The notes below the pieces were generated by a model. That model made no database searches and was not told the DNA's origin. It saw only the letters and a program-made list of their open reading frames with translations. Below, one piece after another: positions 28,673 through 37,067 of a stretch of DNA of 37,357 nucleotides; positions within the stretch are counted from its first letter, which is position 1; every line of letters begins with the position of its first letter. The position numbers and the translations under genes were made by a program. This stretch comes from an uncultured Rubrobacteraceae bacterium (GTDB lineage Bacteria > Actinomycetota > Rubrobacteria > Rubrobacterales > Rubrobacteraceae): NCBI GenBank assembly GCA_902806075.1, contig CADCVG010000045.1:1-37357 (forward strand), in the 5' to 3' direction.

Positions 28673-29404
28673 CTAAGAGGCCAGGTCGTCGCCGGGGTTC
28701 ATGACGTGCATGGTGGCATCGGGGGCGATGCTGGAGAGTTGTTTCTGGAACTCTTCCGGGGTGCCGGTAAACAGGGGCAACACGTCGGGGCTGTAGTGGA
28801 TCGGGACGACGTGTCCGACGCCCAGGAGCCGCGCCGCGTGGGCGGCCTCGAAGGGACCCATGACGAGCCGGTCGCCGATGGGAAGGAGGGCGAGATCCGG
28901 GTTGTAAAGCTCCCCTATAAGCCGCATGTCGCCGAAGACGGCGGTATCGCCGGCGTGATAGAGCTTGAAGCCGCTCTCGAACTCGATGACGTACCCCATC
29001 GGCTCGCCAGCGTAGACGATGGTCCCGTCATCTTCGGCGATGCTAGAGGAGTGGAAGGCGTTGGTCGCGGTCACCTTGATCCCGCCGATCTGGGCCGTGC
29101 CGCCTTTCTGGATCGGCGCCGCGTTTTCGATGCCCTTGCCCTGAAGGTAGGACATGATCTCGAAGTTGGATAACACCGTCGCCCCGGTCTGCTGGGCAAC
29201 GGGTATCGCGTCGGCGAAGTGGTCGAAATGCCCGTGGGTGATGAGCATAGTGTCGAGTTCCTGGACCTCCTTGAGGTCCTCCGGGGTCTGGGGATTGTCC
29301 GTCAGGAACGGGTCTATGAGGATCTGCTCACCCCCCGGGGTCGTTATCCTGAAGGTCGCATGACCCATGTAGGTGATCCTGTTCCCGCCGAGCATCTCTT
29401 CCAC
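28673..29404 (-). CDS. UPF0173-family metal-dependent hydrolase
   Basis: A 243-residue metallo-beta-lactamase-fold protein of the UPF0173/UlaG-like group. Metal ligands: ITHGHFDHFADA (HxHxDH), then a His in FHSSSIAED, GDTAVFGD with the bridging Asp and a terminal His in VPIHYSPDV. The N-terminus ITYMGHATFRI and GEQILIDPFLTDNP match UlaG-like enzymes. Substrate unproven (phosphodiester or lactone suggested for relatives). GTG start with GGAGG 6 nt upstream. Confidence 0.9.
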   Translation of the reverse strand: MEEMLGGNRITYMGHATFRITTPGGEQILIDPFLTDNPQTPEDLKEVQELDTMLITHGHFDHFADAIPVAQQTGATVLSNFEIMSYLQGKGIENAAPIQKGGTAQIGGIKVTATNAFHSSSIAEDDGTIVYAGEPMGYVIEFESGFKLYHAGDTAVFGDMRLIGELYNPDLALLPIGDRLVMGPFEAAHAARLLGVGHVVPIHYSPDVLPLFTGTPEEFQKQLSSIAPDATMHVMNPGDDLAS

Positions 29405-29575
29405 GCTTAACCTCCATCGGTTTCGACCACAACGAAAATTAGTGCATACCCTGCCCGAGTTTCATGGAAACCGGCGCATGCCTCACCGTAGCGAGCGCTA
29501 TACGTTTCCTGTGCCCAGCAAAGAAAGCTCGTCGTAATGCCGCTGGTAGGCGAACAGCGACCCCCAAGGATCTCT
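29405..29575. other. Spacer between divergent UPF0173 and the small-ORF chain
   Basis: No gene seen. It must contain promoters for both directions. An AT-richer stretch (about 29430-29460) is the likeliest place; I could not define -10/-35 boxes convincingly. Confidence 0.3.
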
Positions 29576-29692
29576 ATGGTCGTTATCTTGGAGCCTCCCT
29601 CCGGTTCGAGCTCTATCGTGGGCGTGCTGTTGGTCGTCGGGCTCGTCGTTACCTGTCTAACGGGAGCACGCGAGACACCGGGGGAGGAGTGA
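29576..29692 (+). CDS. Possible 38-residue membrane peptide
   Basis: An open frame starting MVVILEPPSGSSSIVG with a hydrophobic helix (SIVGVLLVVGLVVTCLTG), then a charged end ARETPGEE. AAGGAT lies 6 nt before the ATG. Third positions favour GC. Its stop TGA shares a base with the ATG of the next small frame (TGATG). The protein is too short to be sure, and no family is recognised. Confidence 0.35.
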   Translation: MVVILEPPSGSSSIVGVLLVVGLVVTCLTGARETPGEE

Positions 29693-29778
29693 TGATGCGA
29701 GTCGCCGCGACCGAAGCCGCCGTTTCGCGGCCGTGGCCCGGCAAAGAGGGCGATGCAACCAGTAACGCCGGTGAGTAA
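29692..29778 (+). CDS. Possible 28-residue leader-like peptide
   Basis: A frame starting MMRVAATEAAVSRPWPGKEG behind a very strong GGGGGAGGAG site. Its stop lies inside the beginning of the 280-residue gene that starts at 29753. It may serve as a translational coupling ORF rather than a stable protein. Confidence 0.3.
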   Translation: MMRVAATEAAVSRPWPGKEGDATSNAGE

Positions 29779-30595
29779 GATTGGTTTTGAGCGGGCAATA
29801 AGCTATGCAATCAACAAGGTGGTCGCCATGGAGAAGCTGGACGAAAATCGAGTGCCCAAGGCCTGGATAGGCCGGGAGGTGATGGTGAAGACGTTGTCGA
29901 TCAGCGTCAATGAGGCGATGATCGACGAGGTGGAAGGTCCCCTGCGAGGTCGTCCCCCGCGCCCGGTAATAGCAGGGAGGTTCGGAAAATTAGAGGACGT
30001 CCACGAAGGTGGCGTCGTCCTTTCCCGGATAGGACCGACGCTGGAGGTGGCGGAGTTGGGCCCCGTGCTGTTCTACCCTTGGAGCTCTATAGAGGTGCTG
30101 CGCTTGAAAGTAGCGCCCCCCGACGATCGGCGAGGAACCCGCGAGGGGCCCCACGAAGATCTTGCCGAAGCCGGTAGGAGGCTTTCCCGGCAGTTCGAAT
30201 CGATCAGTGCGCGGACGTTGAGCAGGGTCGTGCCCATTGTCCAGCAAAGTAACGCTGCGGGGATCACGGTCGCTTTGAGCGCCCTGGAGATCCACGAGGG
30301 CGGTCGCGGCCTCATCAGGTACTTGCTCTCTCCCGACTCCAAGCCACGGGATTGGGATAGGCTGATACGATACTCTTTTCCGGAAGTTCGAGTACGCGAC
30401 GATCGAGGCCGCTCCTACGAAGCCGGTGTCGGGAGCGCGGTCCGCGCTTGGGGGGGTACGCTGCGAGTTGCGGGTCTACCAGAGGCCAGCGCCGCGGAAC
30501 TTGAGGTGGAAGTCATTCGCCTGTTCAAGGGGCCGTCCGGCGAGGGACGGAGCGAGTCTTTGGATGGTCCTTGGGTCTTCCGGTTCCCTTTGTAG
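29753..30595 (+). CDS. Unknown protein, 280 residues, beta-rich C-terminal domain
   Basis: Not recognised. Residues 1-110 include an Ile/Val-rich section with VMVKTLSISVNEAMIDEVEG and GPVLFYPWSSIEVLRL, perhaps a small barrel. A helix with GRRLSRQFESIS follows. Residues about 155-280 look like a beta-sandwich: AAGITVALSALEIHEGGRGL, LIRYSFPEVRVRDDRGRSYE, WGGTLRVAGLPEASAAELEV and a final GPWVFRFPL. No signal peptide or membrane helix. AAAGAGGGCG lies 1-2 nt before the ATG at 29753; an ATG at 29828 is an alternative. It overlaps the preceding small frame by 26 nt. Confidence 0.6.
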   Translation: MQPVTPVSKIGFERAISYAINKVVAMEKLDENRVPKAWIGREVMVKTLSISVNEAMIDEVEGPLRGRPPRPVIAGRFGKLEDVHEGGVVLSRIGPTLEVAELGPVLFYPWSSIEVLRLKVAPPDDRRGTREGPHEDLAEAGRRLSRQFESISARTLSRVVPIVQQSNAAGITVALSALEIHEGGRGLIRYLLSPDSKPRDWDRLIRYSFPEVRVRDDRGRSYEAGVGSAVRAWGGTLRVAGLPEASAAELEVEVIRLFKGPSGEGRSESLDGPWVFRFPL

Positions 30596-30682
30596 CGCGC
30601 GTAGTAGCAGAATTCCGAAAACCCTTGCATGGGACCGTAGTAACCAGTGCCACTATACGCCCCCTCGTGGCTGGGCCCTCGC

Positions 30683-30934
30683 CTACGGCCACAATGTTCG
30701 ACTTCGGTGACTGACCCCACGCTCCTTCGACGCCACGTAGCCCTTCAGTGCCACAACGTGCTCGCATGTCCAGGCTTGAAGCAGACGCTCGCAGACCTCG
30801 ACAACGTGGTACGCGTCGGTGGACCAGTCGAACAGGTACTCGTTGATGTAGACGCAGTTGGAGTACTTGCAGATGCCCCAGCACTCCTCCCTGCACCGGT
30901 CATTAGGCCACGGGTGGTTGAGGGGCGCTTCCAC
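30683..30934 (-). CDS. Cys-rich unknown protein, probably 5'-frameshifted
   Basis: Minus strand, 83 codons from GTG 30934, with strong GC3 bias. Cys residues at CREECWGICKYSNC, then a run rich in Tyr, Trp and Asp (VYINEYLFDWSTDAYHVVEV) and CERLLQAWTCEHVVALKG. Six Cys in about 50 residues suggest a metal or disulfide site, but no family is recognised. Upstream, a different frame of the same strand (about 30940-31030) also reads as protein: EEAEADLRIIGVHYSGG, then YVVLRYPELLPWK. It runs straight into this one, so a single-base indel probably splits one gene, or GTG 30934 is a genuine short start. The plus-strand frame opposite is a shadow. Confidence 0.45.
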   Translation of the reverse strand: MEAPLNHPWPNDRCREECWGICKYSNCVYINEYLFDWSTDAYHVVEVCERLLQAWTCEHVVALKGYVASKERGVSHRSRTLWP

Positions 30935-31246
30935 GGGAGCAGTTCGGGATAACGTAAGACGACGTAGCCGCCCGAGTAATGCACGCCGATGATCCGTAGG
31001 TCTGCCTCCGCTTCTTCGGTTTCAAGGCCGCGCGGGAAGTGGTTCGGGGGGCGAACTCCTCTTCTTCTTCTTCACACCTCGGGTACCGGACTGAGAAGAC
31101 CGGCGGTGCGTCACAGGCCCGCGAGTATGCTCTGCTTCTCGGCCAAACCATGCCTCTCTTCGGGGACGGCAGCGGCCCCGCGTCCGACTCTGGTATCTTA
31201 CGTCGGTGGTTCGTAGTCTATGCCGGTACTCACAGGGAGATAACGT

Positions 31247-31690
31247 TTGCGATACGCGGTGATCCTCGCTGTGCTGGCGGGCCTGGCGGTAGCGACCCAG
31301 ACGAGCTTTACCTCGGCGGCCCAGAGGGTGATGGGGCCGGTGATGCTGGTCGCCATCTCGGGGCTGACCACCGGGTTTACGGCCCTCGCAATTGCGCTCT
31401 TCATGCAGAGGCCGGAGTTCACGGCGCGGGCGGTCTGGTACTCGCTCGCCTCGGGGGTGTTGGGGGCGTTTATCGTAGGCTCCATAGCCTACGCCGCCGG
31501 GCAGGGCGGGGTCGCCCGGGCGCTCTCCCTGGTAATAGCTTCGCAACTCATCTTCGGTCTCGTCTTCGACGCCTTCGGCATCTTCGGAGCCGGGGCGGAG
31601 TTGTCCTGGCCGAAGGTGCTCGGCGTGGTCCTGATCCTGGTCGGTGGCGTCCTGGTGATTCTGGACCCCCGCGACACCCTGAACCTCTAG
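31247..31690 (+). CDS. DMT-family transporter, YdcZ-like half unit
   Basis: A 147-residue membrane protein with five helices, about half of an EamA-type transporter, matching the YdcZ/DUF606 subgroup: AGLAVATQTSFTSAAQRVMG (first helix with the conserved small residues), VAISGLTTGFTALAIALF, SGVLGAFIVGSIAYAAGQGG and a last helix VLGVVLILVGGVLVIL. Such half proteins work as dimers or pairs. TTG at 31247 follows GGGAGATAACG. It is separated from the formimidoyltransferase by 9 nt, so the two are co-transcribed. Substrate unknown. Confidence 0.8.
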   Translation: MRYAVILAVLAGLAVATQTSFTSAAQRVMGPVMLVAISGLTTGFTALAIALFMQRPEFTARAVWYSLASGVLGAFIVGSIAYAAGQGGVARALSLVIASQLIFGLVFDAFGIFGAGAELSWPKVLGVVLILVGGVLVILDPRDTLNL

Positions 31691-31699
31691 GGCTACTGA

Positions 31700-32638
31700 T
31701 TGGCTGACGTGCGACCCAAAAAGCTCTTCGAGGCGGTCCCGAACTTTAGCGAGGGGCGCGACCCCGAGAAGATCGCCCGCATAGCCGCCTCCGTCAGGAG
31801 AACCCCCGGTGTAACGGTGCTGAACCTTCACTCGGATCCCGACCACAACCGGAGCGTCCTGACCTTCGTCGGGGAGGAGGGGCCACTCCTCGAAGCCTCT
31901 ATTGCCCTCGCCCGCTCCTGTCTGGAGGAGATAGACCTCGCCGCCCAGAGGGGTGTCCACCCCAGGATGGGCTCTCTGGACGTCCTACCCTTCGTTCCTC
32001 TAGGCCCGCCGCTCTCCGAAGCCGGCCTGGAAGACGCGGCCCGCCTGGCGAGGCAGGTAGGGGAGGCAATAGGCTCTCTCGGCGTGCCGGTCTACCTCTA
32101 CGGCGCGGCGGCGAGCGCGCCTTGCAGAGAGAACCTCGCCGAAGTCCGCCGGGGCGGGTACGAAGGGCTCGCGGCCCGCGCGGGCGACCCGTCGTGGAGG
32201 CCGGACTACGGGCCGGAGGGCATCCCGGCTCGCTCGGGGGCGGCTGCGGTGGGGGCACGGCCCTTTCTCGTTGCCTTCAACGCCTACCTCGATACCGAGG
32301 ACATCGAGATAGCTCGCGACATCGCCGGAGAGGTGCGGGAGCGGGATGGCGGTCTGCCGGGGCTCAAGGCCCTGGGGCTGCGAGTTGGGGAACGGGCGCA
32401 GGTCTCGATGAACCTGACGGACCTGAAGCGAACCTCGATCCCCGCCGCCCTCGAAGCCGTGCGCCGGGCGGCGGAACGCCGCGGCGCGCGGGTGGAGGAG
32501 ACCGAGCTCGTCGGGCTCGTGCCCCTCGCGGCCGTCCTGGAGACCGCCCGCCACTACCTGGCTCTCCCGGAGCTCGGTACGGAGCACGTCGTGGAGGCCG
32601 CGCTCTGGCAAAACCTCCGGGAGCCGCCCGAGCTATGA
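31700..32638 (+). CDS. ftcD: Glutamate formimidoyltransferase
   Basis: A 312-residue enzyme transferring the formimino group from formiminoglutamate to tetrahydrofolate in histidine degradation. Typical features: AVPNFSEGRDPEKIARI at the N-terminus, LNLHSDPDHNRSVLTFVG with the catalytic His region, RGVHPRMGSLDVLPFVPL, and SMNLTDLKRTSIPAALEA in the second subdomain. Bacterial single-domain length; the cyclodeaminase domain of the animal enzyme is absent. TTG start, weak ribosome-binding site. No other hut genes are near. Confidence 0.92.
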   Translation: MADVRPKKLFEAVPNFSEGRDPEKIARIAASVRRTPGVTVLNLHSDPDHNRSVLTFVGEEGPLLEASIALARSCLEEIDLAAQRGVHPRMGSLDVLPFVPLGPPLSEAGLEDAARLARQVGEAIGSLGVPVYLYGAAASAPCRENLAEVRRGGYEGLAARAGDPSWRPDYGPEGIPARSGAAAVGARPFLVAFNAYLDTEDIEIARDIAGEVRERDGGLPGLKALGLRVGERAQVSMNLTDLKRTSIPAALEAVRRAAERRGARVEETELVGLVPLAAVLETARHYLALPELGTEHVVEAALWQNLREPPEL

Positions 32639-32765
32639 GACGCCGCGCGGCCGTATTTGCTACCCTCGTCAGGTGGGCGATGGATACGAGAATCTACGAA
32701 TGCTCGTCGCGTCTCCGCACAGTCGCCTGACGGACCGCGATAGCGTATTGTTGACGGTGGCGTAG

Positions 32766-33767
32766 ATGGAGGCGGCGCTGCGGGGGCGGTTGCTCGGGCT
32801 AATAGACGGTTTTCGGGGCCTGCGGGTGATGGTAGTGGGGGATCTGGGGCTCGACCATTACCTCGTCGGGGATGCGGGACGCATCTCGCGGGAGTATCCC
32901 GTAATGATCCTCACCCACGAGCGGGACGAGTACCGGCTCGGCGGGGCGGCCAACACCGTTGCTAACTTCGCTTCTTTAGGGGCCGGGGTAGTCGCGGCTG
33001 GTTGGATCGGGGCGGATGCGAGCGGTGACGAACTGGTGGGGACGCTGGAGTCCATCGGCTGCGAGACGGAGGCCGTGGTCCGCGATCCCGCCGCGCGCAC
33101 CGTAACCAAGACGCGTATCGTCGCCGGGGGCACCTACAGTGGGGGTCTCGGCCAGCATCTCCTCCGGGTGGATCGGCTCGGGTCGGGAGTCCCAGACGCC
33201 GCGGTCGAGGAAGATCTAGCGGAGCGCATCGAGCGGATGGCGGACGGGGTAGACGGATTCGTCCTCTCCGACTACGGTCAGGGTACCCTCACACAGAAGG
33301 TCGCCGGGACGGTGATGATTGGCGCGGAGGGACGCTACGTCGGCCTCGACTCCCGCCACCGGCTGCTCGACTTCCCTGGCGTCACCGCCGCGACCCCGAA
33401 CCTGGAGGAGGCCGCCGAGGTGAGTGGGGCCGGGCTCGAGAGCGAGGCGGAGATCGAGGCAGTCGGCGCTGCGCTGCGCACGAAGCTCGGCGCCGAGGCA
33501 CTCCTTATCACGCGCGGGGCCGGCGGGATGAGCCTCTTCGAGCCCGGCGCCGAACCGGTCCGCATCCCCGTAGCCAACAAGAGCGAAGTCTTCGACGTTA
33601 CCGGTGCCGGAGACACCGTAGCCGCCGCCTTCACCCTCGCTCGCCTGAGCGGGGCCAGTTACCTCGAAGCCGCGCATCTGGCGAACGTCGCCGGCGGCAT
33701 CAGCGTGCGGCACGCAGGCGCTACTCCGGTGCGGCACGAGGAGCTGCGGGCGGTACTTGTCGGCTGA
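32766..33767 (+). CDS. PfkB-family kinase, RfaE1/HldE-like
   Basis: A 333-residue ribokinase-like sugar kinase most similar in layout to the kinase domain of RfaE/HldE (D-glycero-D-manno-heptose-7-phosphate kinase). Signatures: GDLGLDHYLVGDAGRISRE, YRLGGAANTVANFASLGA (PfkB motif 1), DYGQGTL, TRGAGGMSLFEPG and VTGAGDTVAAAFTLA (motif 2 with the catalytic Asp). No ADP-heptose synthase domain and no other heptose genes nearby, so the true sugar is uncertain. ATG at 32766 has only a weak GGTGGCG ahead. Confidence 0.82.
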   Translation: MEAALRGRLLGLIDGFRGLRVMVVGDLGLDHYLVGDAGRISREYPVMILTHERDEYRLGGAANTVANFASLGAGVVAAGWIGADASGDELVGTLESIGCETEAVVRDPAARTVTKTRIVAGGTYSGGLGQHLLRVDRLGSGVPDAAVEEDLAERIERMADGVDGFVLSDYGQGTLTQKVAGTVMIGAEGRYVGLDSRHRLLDFPGVTAATPNLEEAAEVSGAGLESEAEIEAVGAALRTKLGAEALLITRGAGGMSLFEPGAEPVRIPVANKSEVFDVTGAGDTVAAAFTLARLSGASYLEAAHLANVAGGISVRHAGATPVRHEELRAVLVG

Positions 33768-33965
33768 TTCTCAACCGTCTTGCAACGTTGGCACAAAAGA
33801 TGTCGCCGGGTAGGACGTTAGTTGTGACCGTACTTACTTAGTATGCTCCAGTTAATGCCCTCGTCGGCTGGAGTCTTGCTACATTATGTCAAAACAGCAT
33901 CATCAAGCAACGCGTTATGTCGCTACGATCGCGCTGTTAGTTAGTCACTGTCCTCGTTGGCAACC

Positions 33966-34520
33966 TCATTCCTCGGCAGGAAAGACGAGCCCGTGCTCTT
34001 CGCAGAGGCGCGGCACACTATCGTAATCGACCTCGATGCCGTATCGGGCATCGAGTGCCAAGGCTGACTCGCCAGCCATTGCTTCCGGATCCTCAGCCAT
34101 CTCCCTGAAGAGATGCTCGAATCCTCCGGGAGAGATGATCTCAAGGATACGGCATGGTCTGTCACCAGCGTTCCAGAACGTGTGCCACTGATTGCGGGGT
34201 TTGAAGACGAGATCCCCCTTCTCCGCATACACGACTTCATCACCGAGCCGTGCTCCCATACGTCCCTCAAGGACATAGCTGTACTCATCCTCGTGCATGT
34301 GACGGTGAAGTGGAGCAGCGAGCGTTAGTGAGGGGATCGGGTGCTCGACAAGGGAGAACCCGCCACCGGATTCCTCACTCCAAACCATAAACCGAACACC
34401 AAAAGATCCAAAGTCAACAGCTTTGCCCTCGTTTGGCCCGAGGATGCGCAGGCCCTGGGAGGCCTCCGCGCGATAAGGCGTGGCAGCCGTCGCATCATCG
34501 GAAGGTGGTATCTGTTCCAT
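33966..34520 (-). CDS. Cupin-domain protein
   Basis: A 184-residue single-cupin protein. The metal motif lies at LHRHMHEDEYSYVLEGRMG (71-89), with His72/74/76 and Glu79 as likely ligands; a further His sits in PRNQWHTFWNAGD. The C-terminus has an added helical segment (FEHLFREMAEDPEAM). Such proteins include dioxygenases, isomerases and sensory subunits; nothing here fixes the substrate. ATG at 34520 with AAGGAGAACC upstream; the ATG 27 codons further up would add an unlikely basic extension. Confidence 0.85.
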   Translation of the reverse strand: MEQIPPSDDATAATPYRAEASQGLRILGPNEGKAVDFGSFGVRFMVWSEESGGGFSLVEHPIPSLTLAAPLHRHMHEDEYSYVLEGRMGARLGDEVVYAEKGDLVFKPRNQWHTFWNAGDRPCRILEIISPGGFEHLFREMAEDPEAMAGESALALDARYGIEVDYDSVPRLCEEHGLVFPAEE

Positions 34521-34801
34521 GGTTCTCCTTCGTCGCCTTTCCGAGCTGTAAATGATAAGACTCCTCGGGTGGTACTCGCAAGAGACGCAGTGGATCAGCA
34601 TTACGTACCGTCTGAGAACCGCTCTAGCCAGCTTCTCGAAGCGTGTAATGATCTCCCGGTGCTCCTCGGTTATCCCACCAGGCTGACAGACTCGATGCTG
34701 AGGTATCTTATGAGAACCGGATCAAGAACGCCGTCTCTCTTGGAGAAGATGGGGCAGAACCGGAAGAGCATGGCAGTTTCGAGAACCAGAGGGGCGAAGC
34801 G

Positions 34802-35632
34802 ATGAGCGAACGAAGGATCACAGCGGCGGCGATACAGATGTCCTCGACGCCATATAAGCCACAGAACTTCGAGACGGTGGAGCGGCTTATTAGAGAAGCT
34901 GTCTCCGCCGGGGCGGAGCTGGTTGCGCTACCGGAGCTTTGGAGCTGTCACGGCCTGGAGGAGGTGTACCGGGAGAACGCCGAGCCCATCCCCGGGCCCA
35001 CCACCGACTTCCTCGGCGGGCTGGCGAGCGAGCTGGGCGTGTGGGTGCTCGGAGGGTCCGTTCTGGAGGGAGATCCAGGAGACGCGGAGCGGCTCTACAA
35101 CACCTCGACGTTCTTCGAGCCTTCGGGGGAGATGGTCACCAGTTACCGCAAGATCCACCTGTTCGACGTGAAGGCGCCGGACAGGGATTACGTCGAGAGC
35201 GGGACGATAGCGCCCGGACGCGAGGCCGTTACCGCCAAGGCGGGCGCCGCCACCCTGGGTCTCTCGGTCTGCTACGATCTGCGCTTTCCAGAGCTCTACC
35301 GGCTGCTGGCGCTCCGAGGAGCCGAGGTCCTGGCGGTCCCCTCCGCGTTCACGCTCCAGACTGGCAAAGACCACTGGGAGCTCCTGCTGCGGGCGAGGGC
35401 GGTCGAGAACCAGGCGTACGTCGTCGCGCCCGCCCAGTGGGGCCAGAAGGCCGACGGGCGCTGGACGTATGGGCGGACCATGATCGTGGACCCCTGGGGT
35501 ACTGTCCTCGGCACGTGTCCCGACCGCGACGGCTACGCCCTCGCCACGCTCGACCTCGACTACCTCGACCGCCTCCGCGCGGAGTTCCCCGCCCTCGCCA
35601 ACCGTCGGCCCGAGGCGTACGAGGGGCTCTAG
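34802..35632 (+). CDS. Nitrilase-superfamily carbon-nitrogen hydrolase
   Basis: A 276-residue soluble amidase with the complete Glu-Lys-Cys triad: Glu45 in LVALPELWS, Lys117 in SYRKIHLFD and Cys157 in SVCYDLRFPELYRLLALRG. The last motif, with DLRFPELYR, is the Nit1/omega-amidase subgroup, which hydrolyses deaminated glutathione, 2-oxoglutaramate or similar amides. Length is typical. GAGGGG lies 7 nt before the ATG. The 270 nt upstream hold no recognised gene. Confidence 0.9.
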   Translation: MSERRITAAAIQMSSTPYKPQNFETVERLIREAVSAGAELVALPELWSCHGLEEVYRENAEPIPGPTTDFLGGLASELGVWVLGGSVLEGDPGDAERLYNTSTFFEPSGEMVTSYRKIHLFDVKAPDRDYVESGTIAPGREAVTAKAGAATLGLSVCYDLRFPELYRLLALRGAEVLAVPSAFTLQTGKDHWELLLRARAVENQAYVVAPAQWGQKADGRWTYGRTMIVDPWGTVLGTCPDRDGYALATLDLDYLDRLRAEFPALANRRPEAYEGL

Positions 35633-37039
35633 CTACCCTGCCAGCAAACCCACGAGCGCCAGGACCGCGACCGAGGCCGCGACCGGGGGTAGCGCGGCGC
35701 GAGCTATCTCGCCCTCACGTCCCAAAAGGCCGACGGCGGTCGCAGCCAGGACCACACGCTGCGGCGCGAGCAGGCTCGCGTGGCTGCCGGCGACGTTCTG
35801 CACCGCTGCCACTAGCGCCTCTGAACCTCCCAGGCCACGCGCCGTCTCGACCTGCAAGGGCATGAACAGCGCGTTGGACGCCGCGTTGGAGCCGGCGAGC
35901 GCCCCGCCTAAAGCCCCGATCACCGGGGCCGCCACCCCATAGAGAGGACCAAGCGCCGCCGCCCCCGTCGCCAGCGTCGCCGCCGCCCCACTTGCCGCGA
36001 CGACCTGCCCCGCGAGCACGAACATCACCACCGCCCCCGCCGTCGGCAACCACTGCCTACAGGTCCGCCACGCCACCGGCCCTACCGACTCCTTACCCAG
36101 ACCTAGCAAGGCCGCCGCGAAGGCAGCGGAGAGGAGGAGGGGGAGGCCGGGTCCGCTAAAGACAGGTCCCAACCTTTCTATGGCCGTCCGGACCGGTCCT
36201 ACGCCGTTGACCAGGGCGAGCAGTCCGAGCAGGAACCCGTAAGGAAGGAGCGCCCTGACCGGTGCTTGTAGCCCGGACAAGCGTCGCCACCGCGGCGCCA
36301 GGAAGGCCCCGACCGCCGCGAGCCCGCCTATCGCGCCGGAAAGCTCGGGGACGAGGTAGAAGCTCGTCAGCAGCGTACCCGCGCCCGCGACCAGCCCGAG
36401 GAGGACCGCCTCGAAGCCCCGGCGGCGTACGCCGCTCCACCCTCCCGCGAGCGCCACGGCCGCGACACCGTAGACCGGGTAGAGGGGGAGGTTCAGGAGC
36501 GCGCTCAGGTCCGAGAGCTCCCCGAAGCTCAAAGACGCGAGGTCCGCCCCGATCACGGTCCCAACCCCCAACGCCCCCCACGGCACCGCGCACTGCCCCC
36601 AGCTCGACAAGACCGCCGCCCGCAGCGGCGAGAACCCGGCCGCCAGGAGGATTGGAGCACTGATCACCACCGCCACCCCAAACCCCGTCACCGACTCGAA
36701 GAACGGCGCCGCCCCGACGACCACCACCAGCGCCAACGCCTCCCTCTCCGGCTCCAGACGCCCAAGGAACCCCGATACCCGCCCGACGGCCCCGCCCTCC
36801 GACAAGAAGTTGTAGAGCAACAACCCCCCAAAGAGCACGTATAGAACTCGTCCCGAAGTCCCGACCCCGCCCCAGAACGCCTCAACAAGCCCCGAAGCCG
36901 CCAACCCCGGATACAGAAGTGCCCCCGCAAGCGCCGCGCCCAGTGCCGCGACCCCCGACCACACAGCCGTCCACCGCAGCCCGACCAGCGCCACCCCCGC
37001 CACCACAAACGGCGCCCCCGCTACCAGGTACTCAAGCAT
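35633..37039 (-). CDS. L-lactate permease-family transporter
   Basis: A 468-residue integral membrane protein with about twelve helices, of the LctP (lactate/glycolate permease) family. Motifs: FFESVTGFGVAVVISAPILL, SSWGQCAVPWGALGVGTVIGA and LGPLYGVAAPVIGALGGALAG with SNAASNALF, all standard in LctP. The family co-transports lactate or glycolate with protons. I chose the ATG at 37039: TATCAT lies exactly 7 nt upstream, implying a leaderless mRNA, while the longer in-frame start would reach into the divergent regulator's promoter. The regulator next door is the likely controller. Confidence 0.9.
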   Translation of the reverse strand: MLEYLVAGAPFVVAGVALVGLRWTAVWSGVAALGAALAGALLYPGLAASGLVEAFWGGVGTSGRVLYVLFGGLLLYNFLSEGGAVGRVSGFLGRLEPEREALALVVVVGAAPFFESVTGFGVAVVISAPILLAAGFSPLRAAVLSSWGQCAVPWGALGVGTVIGADLASLSFGELSDLSALLNLPLYPVYGVAAVALAGGWSGVRRRGFEAVLLGLVAGAGTLLTSFYLVPELSGAIGGLAAVGAFLAPRWRRLSGLQAPVRALLPYGFLLGLLALVNGVGPVRTAIERLGPVFSGPGLPLLLSAAFAAALLGLGKESVGPVAWRTCRQWLPTAGAVVMFVLAGQVVAASGAAATLATGAAALGPLYGVAAPVIGALGGALAGSNAASNALFMPLQVETARGLGGSEALVAAVQNVAGSHASLLAPQRVVLAATAVGLLGREGEIARAALPPVAASVAVLALVGLLAG

Positions 37040-37044
37040 GTCTA

Positions 37045-37053
37045 CTATGATAG
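37045..37053. promoter_or_regulatory. Divergent promoter with palindrome
   Basis: CTAT-G-ATAG is an odd palindrome that overlaps the transporter's -10 (minus-strand TATCAT at 37047-37052). A second similar block, CTATCGAT, lies at 37062-37069 at the start of the regulator gene. Paired half-sites in a short divergent spacer are what a XRE autoregulator would use. Confidence 0.4.
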
Positions 37054-37067
37054 AGTAATTTCTATCG

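Noticed and set aside
29464-29778. Single 104-codon plus-strand gene
   Set aside because: The first two thirds lack codon bias and a ribosome-binding site. Only the last 28 codons, behind GGGGGAGGAG, could be a translated frame; the overlapping alternative frame at 29576 looks better.
34530-34801. Gene in the spacer between cupin and nitrilase
   Set aside because: The open plus-strand frame reaching 34805 reads as random, Ser/Arg-rich sequence with no start site; nothing supported.
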